The position numbers and the translations under genes are program-made. Shown piece after piece: positions 9,045 to 19,798 of a stretch of 64,000 bases of DNA. The number at the start of each line of letters is the position of its first letter. Positions within the stretch are counted from its first letter, which is position 1. Below the pieces are notes generated by a model. It searched no databases. It saw only the letters and a program-made list of their open reading frames with translations, and had not been told where the DNA came from. Source of the stretch: Paramoeba atlantica (lineage: Eukaryota; Discosea); the NCBI GenBank assembly GCA_977017575.1, contig CDRNVI010000020.1, positions 496,001-560,000 on the forward strand, given 5' to 3'.

Positions 9045-9119
9045 GTGACAGGGTTAACTTTCTTTTTTGATAAAATTAATACATTTTCTTCATTCTTAAT
9101 TTACACACGGAGAGAAGAC

Positions 9120-9602
9120 ATGGACTATCTTCGTTCCATGAAATTTATGAAGCGGAAAGAGGAAGCTGATCGTTTACGTAGACTTCGGGAGGCCGCGAAG
9201 CGTGGTCCTGCTGCACTGCAGCATGAGGAACAGCAGGAAGGTTCTTCCTCCACCACCCATTCGAAATCCTTTAGCTCTAATGCATCTTATCGTATGGGTG
9301 AAGTCCGCAAACCCGCGATAAGTCTATCTATTGGTTCATCATCTTTGAAATCAAATAGTGACGAACATGTTTCGGGAAGAAATGAGGTCGAAACCGTGCT
9401 GGTTCGATACGATCGTCGATTCTCGGAAACTCTGCATCCTCACGGTCGAAAACAATTCTTAAATTTTTGTTCTCTTCCAACAAATGCGAAGCCAAACACC
9501 GACTCTTCAGATGCTACTCCGCCCACGTCTCCTATGGAAACGTTAGAACTTGGGGACACTCACACTCAGTCTGATGAAATTTCTGATGTAAGCAAAGAGT
9601 AA
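9120..9602 (+). CDS. Small charged protein, weak MPP6-like N-terminus
   Basis: A 160-residue protein from ATG 9120; the upstream open frame has no earlier ATG. The N-terminus MDYLRSMKFMKRKEEADRLR resembles the MKFM[QR]R motif that opens MPP6, a nuclear exosome cofactor, followed by a basic helix and a long Ser/Thr-rich, probably disordered tail ending in acidic residues. The motif match is short and could be chance, so treat the protein as hypothetical. It lies between the Prp31-like and the Pcf11-like genes, both RNA-processing, which fits but does not prove an RNA role. Confidence 0.55.
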   Translation: MDYLRSMKFMKRKEEADRLRRLREAAKRGPAALQHEEQQEGSSSTTHSKSFSSNASYRMGEVRKPAISLSIGSSSLKSNSDEHVSGRNEVETVLVRYDRRFSETLHPHGRKQFLNFCSLPTNAKPNTDSSDATPPTSPMETLELGDTHTQSDEISDVSKE

Positions 9603-9806
9603 TTTGCAAAGTTTCGTTTCACTATGTATTTCTTCTGTTCTAATTATGAATTGTGTAAATTCTTTAATGTAGTAAACCATTCTATTCTTGTTTGATATAT
9701 TTTTTCTCAAACACTTTACTGTTTTCTTATCTATCCCCTCATAAACCAAGCATGGCGACGGATTAAAGTCATTTTCACTTTCTTCTACCTTCTATTTTCA
9801 CCCGAC

Positions 9807-12445
9807 ATGTTTGATGACCTTTGTGAGGAGTTATGGAATCTCACCTCACTGAATCGTTCCGTTATTGATTCCTTATCCCGACAACTCGCTGTTTTATGTG
9901 CAGAGGACGACGAGTCCGAATCCGGTGCCAACACCTCCACGCTGTGGGACACTTTAAAAAATCTCATGCGGCAAAGAGAGGGGTGCGCACAGCTCGTGCC
10001 CTGGTTTGTTTTGGACCGTTTACTAAAAGAAGACCCAGAACACTGGAGCGAGATCATCCCCGAAGAAGAATTCGTAACCCTTGCCATAGAATACATGCCA
10101 TGGTTCACATCTCATTCTCTCGAAAAACCTGAAAAACAAGACACTGAGGACATCCACACCCCTTCTCTTCTTTCCCAATCTCACGCCCTATTACAAAGTT
10201 TAGGTACTTTTCTACCTTCACCCTGGATTGAACAAATTCGTGAAAAAACAACAAATCCGGAAACCGTGCGTACCAAACGCGAGCTCTCCAAATCGCTGGC
10301 CTTTCCTTCCCTTCCCGAGGATTCTCCTACGGAAAAAGGGGGAGAGCTCGCTCTTCCTCCCCCTATCCCCACCCCTCTACCCCACCCCCAAGCCCTTGGC
10401 ATGTATACCCAGCAACGTGCCCCGAAATTTACAACTTCATCATCATCGACTTCCACTATCTCTTTCGTAGAAAACGAAATCGATGAAAAAAACAGAACCA
10501 ATGCCCTCGAGACGAAACAAACGTTAAATTTATCAGATCACAAACTTTCCGTGCGAAGCTCGGAGAGTTTGTTATCCGTGCGCGCCTTGGGGAGCCTAGC
10601 CCCCCCGGCGCCTCTGGAGGTTCCGGTGGTTCTCCCCGTGCCGGGGTTCGAGGCCCCCCGGGGCATTTGGTCCCGCCCCCGGAGGATCATGCCGCTACCA
10701 CACGTGAAAGTTTAAAAACAAAATTAAAAGCGATCTTTCAACGACAGCGTGAGGAAAAGGAAAAAAAGAGGATAAGTCAGGGCGAAAGAACGACAGAAGA
10801 AAAAGATGAATTTATGTCAAGGCTAAGGGATTCGGATCTGGCATCGGAATTTGCGAGTGCATCGGAGCAGGAAGAGGACACGCTGGAGGATCGAGAAGAT
10901 GAGGGCAATAAACAACCTGTGGTTTCTACCCGTATGCACTCGACCCTGCTCGATTTCACTGACCTTACGTTACCCACGGAATACCCTCGAGACCCTTTAG
11001 GGGTACAAATCGGAAACTACCCGCTCGGGGTGAAATTTCTGCGTGATGCGATTCGACAATGTGGAGGGGCGATTGAACTCTCCCGCATGGAGCGTCGTGT
11101 GGCGCTCACCAAAGATCTCCGGGAGAGTATTGGCGATTTACGACAATTTCTAGAAATTCACAGCGCTACATTTTGGATTCGTCCCGAACTTCGACCTCTT
11201 GAAACAGCCGAAATAGGAAACCGACCCGAGGACGCGGCGCTCACCTCCAAACCGCTACTCGTGGAGAAATCCCCAGCCGGGGGGGTTCTCTCCGAGAAAA
11301 AGATCACGGTGCTTGTGGTTCGTGTGCGAGGGGATGCTCTCCCCTCCCCAGGCCTCGAGGCCACCTATGTCCACATGCGTTGTCCCGAGTGTGATCTCCC
11401 CCTTAACGGCTACACCCTCCCCCGACACCGTAACAGTCGTCTCTGCTGTGGAATTCAACTCATGAAAGGTGCCGAGGGGGAGGAGAAAACCCCCATTATG
11501 TTTCTGGCCAAAACGGCCACCGAGATCGCACAAAAGTACCACGGGGGGAAACCACAACCCCTCGAGGACAGCGATCTGGAAACCTTTGCCTTGGCGCTCG
11601 AGGGGGCCTCGGAAGTTCCCCGTTTTCGCTACGCCAGCAGTTCACAATTTCGTCTCGTGGTGCTTCGTGGGATTATGGCGATCCGCAACCAATGGTGTTC
11701 CGCTCGGGGGGTAAACTACGTTCAAGACATTGTCCCTTTTCGATGGGAGGAGCGCGGGGTTGTCTCGTTTTTCCAAACCCTCGGGGCGAATCTGTCAAGG
11801 CTGCCGGTGCCTTGGATCGAGCTCGGGGAGATGAACGACCTGTGCGGTGCGGTGTGTACGAAACGCAAGAAACCGTTCCCTCCCCCTCCCCGACCTGCGG
11901 ATCCGCGGATTCGCCCTCGAAATGAGTATCCCGGCTTCTTGTTTTGCGAGGAGGGGGAGATGGTGGAGGATGCGAACTCCGAGGCGGAGCTCGAGTACAG
12001 CGATGAGGAGGGGGCGCAGTACGAGTATGCCCCCCCGGTGAGTGTGACGCAAATGGTGCTGGCCGCCGGGAGGACACGGGAGACACGGAAATTGGCCCAT
12101 TTTCTGCGTACCGCCCCGGGACGACCCGCGGCAAGGGTGAAACGGAATAGAGCGATCGAGGAGGAAAAGCGGAGGGTCGTGGAGGCCTGGGAGAGTTACG
12201 GGTTTCATCATCCGGAGGAGTGGAGAGATCAGGAGGGGGAGGTGAATCCGGAGGGGGAAAGCTTTTCGGTGCTTGCGGCGGCAGGAGAGGGGGAAAAGGG
12301 GTATGGGACGGTGCACCGGAATGCGCTCTTTGGGGAGGTGTTTCGTCCGGCGGAAATGGATGTGGATCGGGTAGAGGATGAACAAGGGAGAAAGAATCGA
12401 TTTACGGAGGAGGAAGGGGTGACAGGGAAGGTGACGTTTTTTTGA
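9807..12445 (+). CDS. CID-domain protein, Pcf11-like, split by a frameshift
   Basis: Two overlapping frames read as one gene. The first runs from ATG 9807 to 10715 (302 residues) and begins with a CID-like helical domain (about residues 1-150), including LVPWFVLDRLLKEDPEHW, the part that in Pcf11 binds the RNA polymerase II C-terminal tail. The second is open from about 10487 to 12445, has no ATG near its start, and carries a putative zinc knuckle CPECDLPLNGYTLPRHRNSR, then a proline-rich and an acidic region (near CTKRKKPFPPPPRP). A one-base shift within the C7 run 10600-10606 or the C6 run 10654-10659 would connect them. Pcf11 acts in mRNA 3' end cleavage and termination; this assignment rests on the CID shape and CxxC segment and is tentative. 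A sequencing error is a plain alternative to a true break. Confidence 0.5.
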
Positions 12446-12764
12446 GTATGACTTTGTTACGGTGTGTTTATAGGCGGCAATAAGCATGCGGGTGAAGTTT
12501 CTTTGACTTGGTAATCATGATCTCTAGAACTTCTGTCCCTTCGATGAAATGGTACATGGCTAGTATTGTTTCTTCATTTTGTAGTTTTGGTTTTGCTTCA
12601 AAATCTAAGTTGAGGAAAGAAATTGGAAATTTTTACAACCTTCACAAGACCAATGCAAAATCTGTTACACCCACCAAACATGTTCTTCCTACTTTGTATT
12701 CGACTATCCTTCTATTTCCTTATTATCTTTTTTTCTAGATTATAGACTTAGACTCTATCTCCTC
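12446..12764. other. Spacer with strong pyrimidine-AG acceptor
   Basis: No gene. The last 60 bases form a pyrimidine tract ending TTTTTTTCTAG at 12738, 26 bases before the ATG at 12765; this is the cleanest acceptor-like site in the window. Confidence 0.45.
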
Positions 12765-14738
12765 ATGGGCGCTACACGTGATGCCATTCAACTCTACCAC
12801 CTCCACGGGAAATGTGACTACGTCCCCATCCCCTCCAATCTCCTCTCCCAGTCCTACCGCGCTCAATGCTTCGATATCATAAAGAAACTCAAGCGAGAGG
12901 AGATTCCAGCGCAACGGTCGTTCACCAACCAAAAACAAGACAACACAAGCCCGTCACTTCCATCAAAAAAATCGATATGTACTGAAACAAATATTTCACA
13001 AGAAAATATAGTGTTGTCTTCTTCTGAGTTGTCTTCCGACGAGACGAATGCCTCCGAATCCACTCCGGCTTCCTTTTCCTTCACTCCTGCGGATCTCGAG
13101 CTCTGGAAATCCAAATCTCAATCCGATGGTCCCCAAGAGTGTTCTCTGTCTTCCTCTTTTCGTCTTTTTATCGGGCAAACCGCTCCGTATGTCAGCCCTG
13201 TGGTTCTTCGCTGGGTTCTGTGGACGTTGTCCCAATGTGACCCGTTGCAAATACAAACCATGCGTTCTCAACCCTCCGCACCGTTTATGTTTTGTTTCGT
13301 GTCCACAGAGAGTGAAGGGGTTCGTGTGATCTCTCATTTGCATCGCAAAGTGTTGTTTGATGTTTGTGGGGTGTGGATTGCGCGAAATGCTGAGCAGCAT
13401 GAAAAATTGACGCATTTCGTACGTTCCGAGCGATCGACATTTTTGCCCGCACTTCCGCTTCCTCGAGGCGCGATGGTTGTGGAAATGAGTCGTCCCGATC
13501 GAAACCAACGAGGGGCATATTTGTCCAATGCGAATGCTGTCCCGTTTGGCGTTTCTGCGCCGAACGCTTCGCTCCTTTTGGATGAATCCCAACTTGGAAA
13601 TACTGCGAAAGGCTTATCGTTGAACCATCCTACGGAATTGACATGCCGCAACACTACTGGAATGCAACAAGTGCCTTTTATTGATCCGAATTTCATATCC
13701 CCTGTATTGGGTGTAAAGACATCTTCCCCCTTGGGCTCTTTGTCTTGCGTCGCGCCCATGGGGACAATAGTCTCGTTGAGTCCAAATACTACTCCTTTGA
13801 TTTCTCTACCTCCTGTCTATTGGGTCAACTCGCCCATTGGAGTACCTCCTATTTTTGAAAGTCAAACTCCAATACCTCATAGTATTGCTTGTCAAGACGG
13901 ATTGAACGCGATGCAGCCTCTTGTACAGCCCTCTCCTATGCCATTGGTTTCTTATCCTGGGTTCGTAGCGACACCAATCGCTCCGAGTTTTCATGCTCGA
14001 AGTAATTTTGAATCAAATGCGGGATCTGCTTTTAACATCTCACATTCACAGCCGCAGATACATGCAACTCCATATTCTTCCACCCCGAAAAAAGAAATGA
14101 GGTCCGAACTCAATCTCTGCAACTCTTCGAATTCTGCGCAACGTGCAAAGGGGAAACATATTACTCATCAAAGTATCGATACGTCTATTCTCAACCCAAC
14201 AGCACCGCCGTATAGCCCTGTGAATCAATCTAAAAGCGGAAAGTGTGAAATTCTTTCCTCTTCTCAATCAAGTCAAGACTCCACAAAACTATCCACAATC
14301 TCTTCCTCCTCGATCAGTAATGTAACTGGCTCTTCACCTATTTCTGATGATAAAGGTAACCTTTCTAAGGAGAGTATTTCACAAGATTCGAATACAAAAC
14401 TTTCTGGTCACAAATCCGCACATTTTCCCTCAACTCCTCATCGTCCTGACATCAAGCGGTTTGCATCAAAAGAGGCGAAAACGCAAACGAACTTATCCCC
14501 GTCGCCTCCTTCATCTTCTGCCTTGTCGAACAAAGTTTCTTCCGTTCCCTCTTTTTCGGTAACTCCTAAGAAACGTGTGGCACCCAACGACGAGCCCTCT
14601 ACGCAGTCAAAGGCTACGCGAATGGTCTATAGCAGCTCTCCTCGTCGTATGCGCGTTCTGGAATCTCCTGTGGCCTCTCTTATTGCATTTGGACGGATGA
14701 GGCAAATTTTTATTCCGCCCTCTCCTGTAATACCGTAA
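12765..14738 (+). CDS. RRM-like protein with long Ser-rich tail
   Basis: A 657-residue protein. Residues about 125-220 look like a divergent RNA-recognition fold: SFRLFIGQTAPYVSPVVLRW, then PFMFCFVSTESEGVRVI and LHRKVLFDVCGVWIA, followed by PLPRGAMVVEM. That arrangement (FIGQ..., a tail of VRVISHLHRKVLFD and a short downstream strand) recalls a family of RNA-binding proteins in trypanosomatids, known to me by pattern only. The remaining 430 residues are Ser/Pro/Thr-rich, probably disordered, with SSSPRRMRV near the end. It may bind mRNA; no target can be named. ATG 12765 follows the pyrimidine-AG site at 12738. Confidence 0.6.
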   Translation: MGATRDAIQLYHLHGKCDYVPIPSNLLSQSYRAQCFDIIKKLKREEIPAQRSFTNQKQDNTSPSLPSKKSICTETNISQENIVLSSSELSSDETNASESTPASFSFTPADLELWKSKSQSDGPQECSLSSSFRLFIGQTAPYVSPVVLRWVLWTLSQCDPLQIQTMRSQPSAPFMFCFVSTESEGVRVISHLHRKVLFDVCGVWIARNAEQHEKLTHFVRSERSTFLPALPLPRGAMVVEMSRPDRNQRGAYLSNANAVPFGVSAPNASLLLDESQLGNTAKGLSLNHPTELTCRNTTGMQQVPFIDPNFISPVLGVKTSSPLGSLSCVAPMGTIVSLSPNTTPLISLPPVYWVNSPIGVPPIFESQTPIPHSIACQDGLNAMQPLVQPSPMPLVSYPGFVATPIAPSFHARSNFESNAGSAFNISHSQPQIHATPYSSTPKKEMRSELNLCNSSNSAQRAKGKHITHQSIDTSILNPTAPPYSPVNQSKSGKCEILSSSQSSQDSTKLSTISSSSISNVTGSSPISDDKGNLSKESISQDSNTKLSGHKSAHFPSTPHRPDIKRFASKEAKTQTNLSPSPPSSSALSNKVSSVPSFSVTPKKRVAPNDEPSTQSKATRMVYSSSPRRMRVLESPVASLIAFGRMRQIFIPPSPVIP

Positions 14739-15325
14739 TTTTATACAGTTTTCGTAATTCTATACAGCATTTTTTTGGATAAAGAGGAGTTTCAAAATAG
14801 CAATTTCGCCTTGTTTATTTTTACTTGCTCTTTGCGCAAATAGTTTCATAGCTCGCAATAAAATAACGGCATCTAGCTCAGCGCCACATTTTTTTCACTT
14901 TCACCCTTTTTCACTTGCATCATCTTATTTTTTTTATTTTTCTTGCGTTTCTATTTTTCATTTTCATTTTTAATGTTTTTAGCGAACTCTATAAGGATGG
15001 GAATATGCACGTCTAAAATTATCAAATGACATTTTTCTTTGCTAGATTCATAATTTTCAAAAATGAAAAAGAAAGATTCAATCTTCAAAAGTGAAAAAAG
15101 GAATCACAAAAAATTATTGCGGTGGTTGTATAGCTACCACATTAAAAAAATGTTGTTTTTCATAATTTTTGTTGTGCCTGGACCCACGTTTTGTACCTGT
15201 AGCTAGTTATGGTACCGGGGGAGTAGATTAACCAGGACATGGTTTGTACCTGTAGCTAGTTATGGGGGAGTACATTAACCCGGACGAGGGTTTAGTTAGT
15301 TTCTCCGTATTTTACAATAAATCTT
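14739..15325. other. AT-rich spacer with short direct repeats
   Basis: No gene. Holds GCGGTGGTTGTATAGCTACC at about 15119-15138, shared with 26051-26070, and two direct copies of GTACCTGTAGCTAGTTATGG about 50 bases apart (about 15196 and 15246). An AACCCGGACGAGGGTTTA motif at about 15279-15296 is another variant of the element end at 1197. Confidence 0.5.
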
Positions 15326-15940
15326 ATGATTCGCGGCTTGCGATGTGAATGCACGTTGTTAGCCTACTCCTTTGATGCAGCGGATGAGTCTCCACAGCAA
15401 CCTCCTCAAAAGCGACGAAAATTTGGGAGCAAAGTTATCTCAGTGACCATGTCTCACGTCGACATGATGCGTCGGCTAGTGCAATATGTCAACCACATCC
15501 CTTCCTCATGGAATCAGTCATCCGCATGTTCTTGAGAAGGAGTGAAGTGCAACGAGGAGTCGCAAGTCACAAACCTCCAGTGGTGTGATTTTGATCTCTC
15601 CGGAAACATTACATGGAAATTTACTTCCTCAGATTGTAGAGATTGACGCACAGTGCTATCCAGATAAAGGACGGCTAACAGGAACACTATCTTCCGCTGA
15701 TCTCACTGCCTATTAGTACATTTTAATGTTGGACATTATGACCATCAAGGAATATTTGATTTCACAACACTTCCTGATGTGATGCGCCATCTTATTCCCA
15801 CGATCAATCGACTGAAAGGTTCCATCGATCTAACTCAACTGCCCCCAAATATATCTGTTATTTATGCTGGCTACAATTTCTTTGAGGGCACCATTGAACT
15901 TTCTACATTATCTGCAACACTATGTTGCAAGAAGGAATAA
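15326..15940 (+). pseudogene. Decayed leucine-rich repeat gene
   Basis: The start (ATG 15326) and first 69 codons match LRR D: FDAADESP compares with LDAADSAP, and DMMRRLVQYVNHIPSSWNQS with the CRVLHNISNHHPSWTTET segment. A stop follows at SSACS. Downstream the LRR signature continues in other frames: a GIFDFTTLPDVMRHL repeat, then RLKGSIDLTQLPPNISVIYA and GYNFFEGTIELSTL before a final stop at 15938-15940. At least three breaks. This is a host-gene duplicate that has lost function, lying in an element-rich stretch. Confidence 0.85.
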
Positions 15941-16161
15941 GGAATCGGTGGAAAGAATCGGTGGGCTCTTAAGTAAAGGGACTTTCAGCCTATCATGCAG
16001 ATTTATCCGTTCCTTTCTTTCGTAAATTGTGGGGATTACATAATTATCCCACTTTCCTCGGACGCCAAGACGTTGAAAAATGCGCTGGAAATTTTTGACT
16101 TAGCTGGATTCATTTTTTATAAGAAAAACGTAAGAACTAAATGGGCAACAACACTTACATT
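15941..16161. other. Spacer, nothing recognised
   Basis: AT-rich, no ORF or repeat of note. Confidence 0.3.
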
Positions 16162-16640
16162 CAGGGGTCTGAAAATCTACAAAATCTATAATTATAGTAC
16201 TATATACTCCTCTTCTCATTAATTTCTATAAATGCCATTCCTAATAAATTTTTCAGAATTTCCTAATAAATTTTTCAGAAAAAATTTATAGATTTTCAAA
16301 ACATTATGTTTTTGAAGAAAACAAACAGGAAAAGCTAGGATAGAGGGAGAACACCGCAGAAAAATTTGACCCTTACTTCCGACAAAGGCCTTGGATCTCA
16401 CGTTCCGCGATAGCTTATCGCAGAAAAATAGCGTTTTTCCACCAGGCAGGATCATTTATCAGGACTTTTCGCCTAACCATTCTCATTAATTTCTATAACT
16501 ATAAATATAAATCTTCTTTTTTGTTATAATTTATATTTATAGAAATTAATGAGAGGAGGAGTAGTATTATAATTTTTCAAATACTATATAGTACTATAAT
16601 TATAGATTTTGTAGATTTTTAGACCTCACCCCTTTATACC
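16162..16640. mobile_element. AT-rich inverted-repeat element (MITE-like)
   Basis: Arms of about 60-90 bases face each other: left 16162-16225 (CAGGGGTCTGAAAATCTAC, then CTCATTAATTTCTATA) and right about 16535-16640. A second nested palindrome lies at about 16480-16556 (TCTCATTAATTTCTATA against its complement). No coding capacity. Exact ends and target duplication are unclear. Confidence 0.5.
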
Positions 16641-16986
16641 TAGATTATAATTTTTCAAATATTATGTATAAAAATCTATAATTTTTTGAAGAATTTTTGG
16701 CGGGTTTGGATGATTTTTTCCCTCAAAAGAGAGTCCTTGTAACTTCTTTTCTTCCTTTGGCGGAAGAAGCACAATCACAAAAAATTGAAAAATATGTTTC
16801 CTGCCGCGAAACATAAGGAACTTGACTAAGCCTGTCATAAACTGACTTTGTACTTGGTGCCATTCGTACTAAAAGAGAGCATCAAAACGTTTTTGAGCAT
16901 TTTTTCCTGTTACAGATTTTTATGGATTTATAATACTATATAGTACTATATAGTACTATAATTTTTTTTCAAATACTATAAATATA
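16641..16986. other. AT-rich spacer
   Basis: No gene. Short TATAGTACTATA palindromic words repeat around 16930-16960; nothing else stands out. Confidence 0.3.
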
Positions 16987-17748
16987 CAGGGGGGGCCACG
17001 AAAACTGACAAGGTCCACATTTTAGCGTCCTGAGGCCATTTGAGCTGATTTTTGTTGCAAACGAGAGATCTCGTTCTGAATATCGTGTCTACGCTATTTG
17101 GAGCCCGTTTCTGCTAATCGAAAAACAATATTACAAAATACTGAAATTTTGGGCAAAATATTTTGCAAAAAGTACCGAATAACGTAAAAAAGTCTATTTT
17201 TTCTTCTTTTTACTTACTATGGGTAAACGGAATAGACTAAACCGTCGCCAGCTATCACCCGAACAGTTTTCATATCCTGTGCGCATTGTCTGCGCACACG
17301 AAAACACTATGGGACAACTATTCCGGATACGGTACGTATGATGAACTGTTCAGAGAGCTCTCTCTCTCAGTACAAAGCTTCTATTCCAACGGCCAAGGAA
17401 TATTTGTTGAATAAATGTCACGAGGCTTCTGTGAACACGCTAAAGAGTCTTCCCACGCGCCTCGCTATACTACGCAGGCGTGGAGGTGGGAATACTGGCT
17501 ATTAAGACCTACTTTCTGGATACTTTTTCGGCCGTGGTACGTAAAAATTACGAATTTTAGACCCGTTTTTCAATTTGTAAAATCTTTAAAATTTCACTTT
17601 TGTAACTCATTGGAAACGTTTTCCGGCGAACGTTTTTGTATTTTAAATAGCGTAGACACGATATTCAGAACGAGATCTCTCGTTTGCAACAAAAATCAGC
17701 TCAAACGGCCTCAGGACGCTAAAATGTCAGTTTTCGTGGCCCCCCCTG
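16987..17748. mobile_element. Mariner-type non-autonomous element with about 110-bp inverted repeats
   Basis: A 762-bp element flanked by TA (16985-16986, 17749-17750). It starts CAGGGGGGGCCACGAAAACT and ends with the complement. Arms match over about 110 bases, including GTTGCAAACGAGAGATCTCG and a GCGTAGACACGATATTCAGA word on the right arm. No transposase domain survives. Part of the arm also occurs in the small foldback at 36075-36175. Confidence 0.75.
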
Positions 17749-17880
17749 TATATAAATGTTTATAATATATTTTGAGACCCCTGCTTACATTTCTGATTAT
17801 TTTTCCATCAAAAGTGATTTTTATTTACTTTCTATTAAAAAAATAATTTACTTTCTATTTCATTTCTCCTTATAAACTTC
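17749..17880. other. Upstream region of the recycling-factor gene
   Basis: AT-rich with a TTTACTTTCTATT repeat; pyrimidine-rich just before ATG 17881. Confidence 0.35.
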
Positions 17881-18867
17881 ATGTACACAATATCTGTATA
17901 CAACGGGCTCACAAAAAAGTGTTTCACAACCCAATCATGCCATTCTACGCGAGCTCAACTTTCCGTCCTTCCCAAAACTAAAGCTGCAGTCTTTGGGAAT
18001 ATTTACGCGCACACCACACGCCCATGCAGTACCCAGATCTCTGCTCCCACAATTTTTTCTTGTGAAAAAAACACGATTATCTTTTCTTCCTTTTCCTCCC
18101 TAGGCGATCACCAGGGCGCGTTTCATCCCTCTCGCTTTCACTTGCACGGGTATGGACGAAAGAACATCTCCGAGCGTCCCATATCCTTTGGGGAGCGCCG
18201 ACAACGTCATATTCGAAACACCAAAGAGGAGAGACGCACCAAAGAGGAGCAACAAGACGACGCCCAGCGCTATTGCTCCGAGGAAATGAAAGAGGAGCTC
18301 AGTGCCATTGTCGACCACGTATTCTCCCAAAGTGAGGAGGCCGCCATGACGCTCACCAATATGCCAGGAGCGTTAGAAAAACTTAAAATTGAGGTTTTAG
18401 GAAAAGCACGGCCGTTGTCGCAGTGTGGGAGTTTTCTTCGCCCTTCCCCGCATGAGCTGATCTTCTCCCCTTCGCTTCCGAATATTCTCAGTGCTGTGTT
18501 AATCAAAGCCTCCAAATTTGATGCCGAGTTAAATCCAACAAAGACAGAGGATAATAAAATGAGGTTTCATCTTCCTAGATTGACGAAAACACGTAGAGAA
18601 TCAATTGCTCGGAAAATGAAAATTATAATGGGACATGCGAAGGAAAAGATTTCACAGCATCGACACGTTGCGCTTGAGACTATAAAAGAACTCTGCCCTC
18701 AGATTGACTATCAAAATCATATTGCACTGGTGAAGCAGATTGATGAAAACATGCATGAGGCAGAGGAGAGGTTGTTTGATGAGATGGAACGGAAGATTGA
18801 GGAAATTCATGTCTGCGCGTTGGATGATGGATTAGAGGATGGCGCAGTGGAGGGGTCCGAAAATTAG
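17881..18867 (+). CDS. MRRF: Mitochondrial ribosome recycling factor
   Basis: A 328-residue protein. The C-terminal 190 residues follow the RRF plan: helices with SEEAAMTLTNMPGALEKLKI, a beta domain with PHELIFSPSLPNILSAVLIK, and the hallmark MRFHLPRLTKTRRESIARKM leading to a long helical hairpin ending near EMERKIEEI. RRF splits post-termination ribosomes together with an EF-G. The long N-terminal extension (about 130 residues, basic, few acids at the very start, MYTISVYNGLTKKCFTTQSC) suits mitochondrial import. Plastid targeting cannot be excluded, but nothing else in the window points to a plastid. Neighbours are mobile-element islands on both sides. Confidence 0.8.
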   Translation: MYTISVYNGLTKKCFTTQSCHSTRAQLSVLPKTKAAVFGNIYAHTTRPCSTQISAPTIFSCEKNTIIFSSFSSLGDHQGAFHPSRFHLHGYGRKNISERPISFGERRQRHIRNTKEERRTKEEQQDDAQRYCSEEMKEELSAIVDHVFSQSEEAAMTLTNMPGALEKLKIEVLGKARPLSQCGSFLRPSPHELIFSPSLPNILSAVLIKASKFDAELNPTKTEDNKMRFHLPRLTKTRRESIARKMKIIMGHAKEKISQHRHVALETIKELCPQIDYQNHIALVKQIDENMHEAEERLFDEMERKIEEIHVCALDDGLEDGAVEGSEN

Positions 18868-19199
18868 ACGAAATCGCAGCTAAAATTTTTATATGGTCTG
18901 TTTTGCAAATTCTTATAAAGGGGCTTTCGGTCGTCGTTGCGTTTGCAAATATTTCATGTGGCAAACGATAAACTTATTGCACATTGATTTCCAGTTACGC
19001 ACATACATTTATTAAAAAGGCGATTTGAATATTTTTTGCTATAGAGGATAGCGTAGAGTTCATAGAATAGAGTTCATAGATTACATAAACAACATAAACA
19101 CTTGATCCACTATAACCAATAATAGTTGCTTCGTCAAAAAGCGGTGGTTTGTTGGTAAATGGAGCTTCGCAAATTGCTTCCCACTAACGACGCCGCGTA
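18868..19199. other. Spacer, nothing recognised
   Basis: AT-rich, no repeat or ORF supported. Confidence 0.3.
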
Positions 19200-19305
19200 T
19201 GGCTGAAAATGTAACCACCGGGAGCCGAACATGCTAACACCAGATTATGAACGGCAGGTCCTACCAAATGGACTACCTGGGTTCGAATCCTGGGACCTGC
19301 GTTTT
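19200..19305 (+). ncRNA. tRNA-like or SINE-like Pol III unit
   Basis: A box-A-like word TGGCTGAAAATG (19200-19211) and a perfect box-B GGTTCGAATCC (19280-19290) lie about 80 bases apart; a T5 run follows at 19302. Bases 19254-19300 form a hairpin closed by GCAGGTCC/GGACCTGC. The cloverleaf is not convincing (no proper D and anticodon arms), so a tRNA-derived SINE head or a decayed tRNA gene is likelier than a working tRNA. Confidence 0.3.
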
Positions 19306-19685
19306 TGAGCAGAGTAATTTGTGTCCAAATCGAGGATAGGGGGGCTGGTCCCCCTTTTCTCACCCTCCTCTATCCACCCTACCCCGGACACCATAAAGAA
19401 GGGAGAGGCGAAGGTTGTAAACAACCCCCGCAATAAACCAGTCTAGTTTACCATACCTACCGTAATATGCCCCCGTGTGTATACCTCCGTAATATACCGG
19501 GGGGTATATTGCGGTGTCCACTCTGGTTTAATATCCCCCCTCCGACACAAATGTCAAAACTCTCAGAAAAAGTCTGACGAAAAGAGCATTTACAAAAAAA
19601 ATAAAGAATTTACAAAAAATAAAGAACCTCTTTTGCGCTTTTGGATCCAAAACTTGACTTTTAATATACCCATACCCTTGTAATA
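19301..19685. other. Spacer with element ends
   Basis: No gene. Palindromic TATACCTCCGTAATATACCG-type sequence at about 19480-19510 resembles terminal parts of the AACCCGGAC elements. Confidence 0.35.
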
Positions 19686-19779
19686 TTGTGACCCCCCCTT
19701 TAATGTAGACGCAATTTCGTTTTTTGTCTCTATTAAAGGGGGGAGATGAAATGAGAGTCCGAAACACGAAAAAAAAATC

Positions 19780-19798
19780 GGCGTCGCTTCGCGGCGCC
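19780..19798. repeat. GC hairpin copy 6 (TTC core, one mismatch)
   Basis: GGCGTCGCTTCGCGGCGCC. The left flank (A-run then ATCGGCG) matches copy 8 at 57237, which has a GAA core. Confidence 0.8.

Noticed and set aside
11673-12487. Minus-strand ORFs of 150-230 codons
   Set aside because: Shadows of the GC-rich Pcf11-like second frame; no domain, Pro/His/Arg composition typical of antisense frames.
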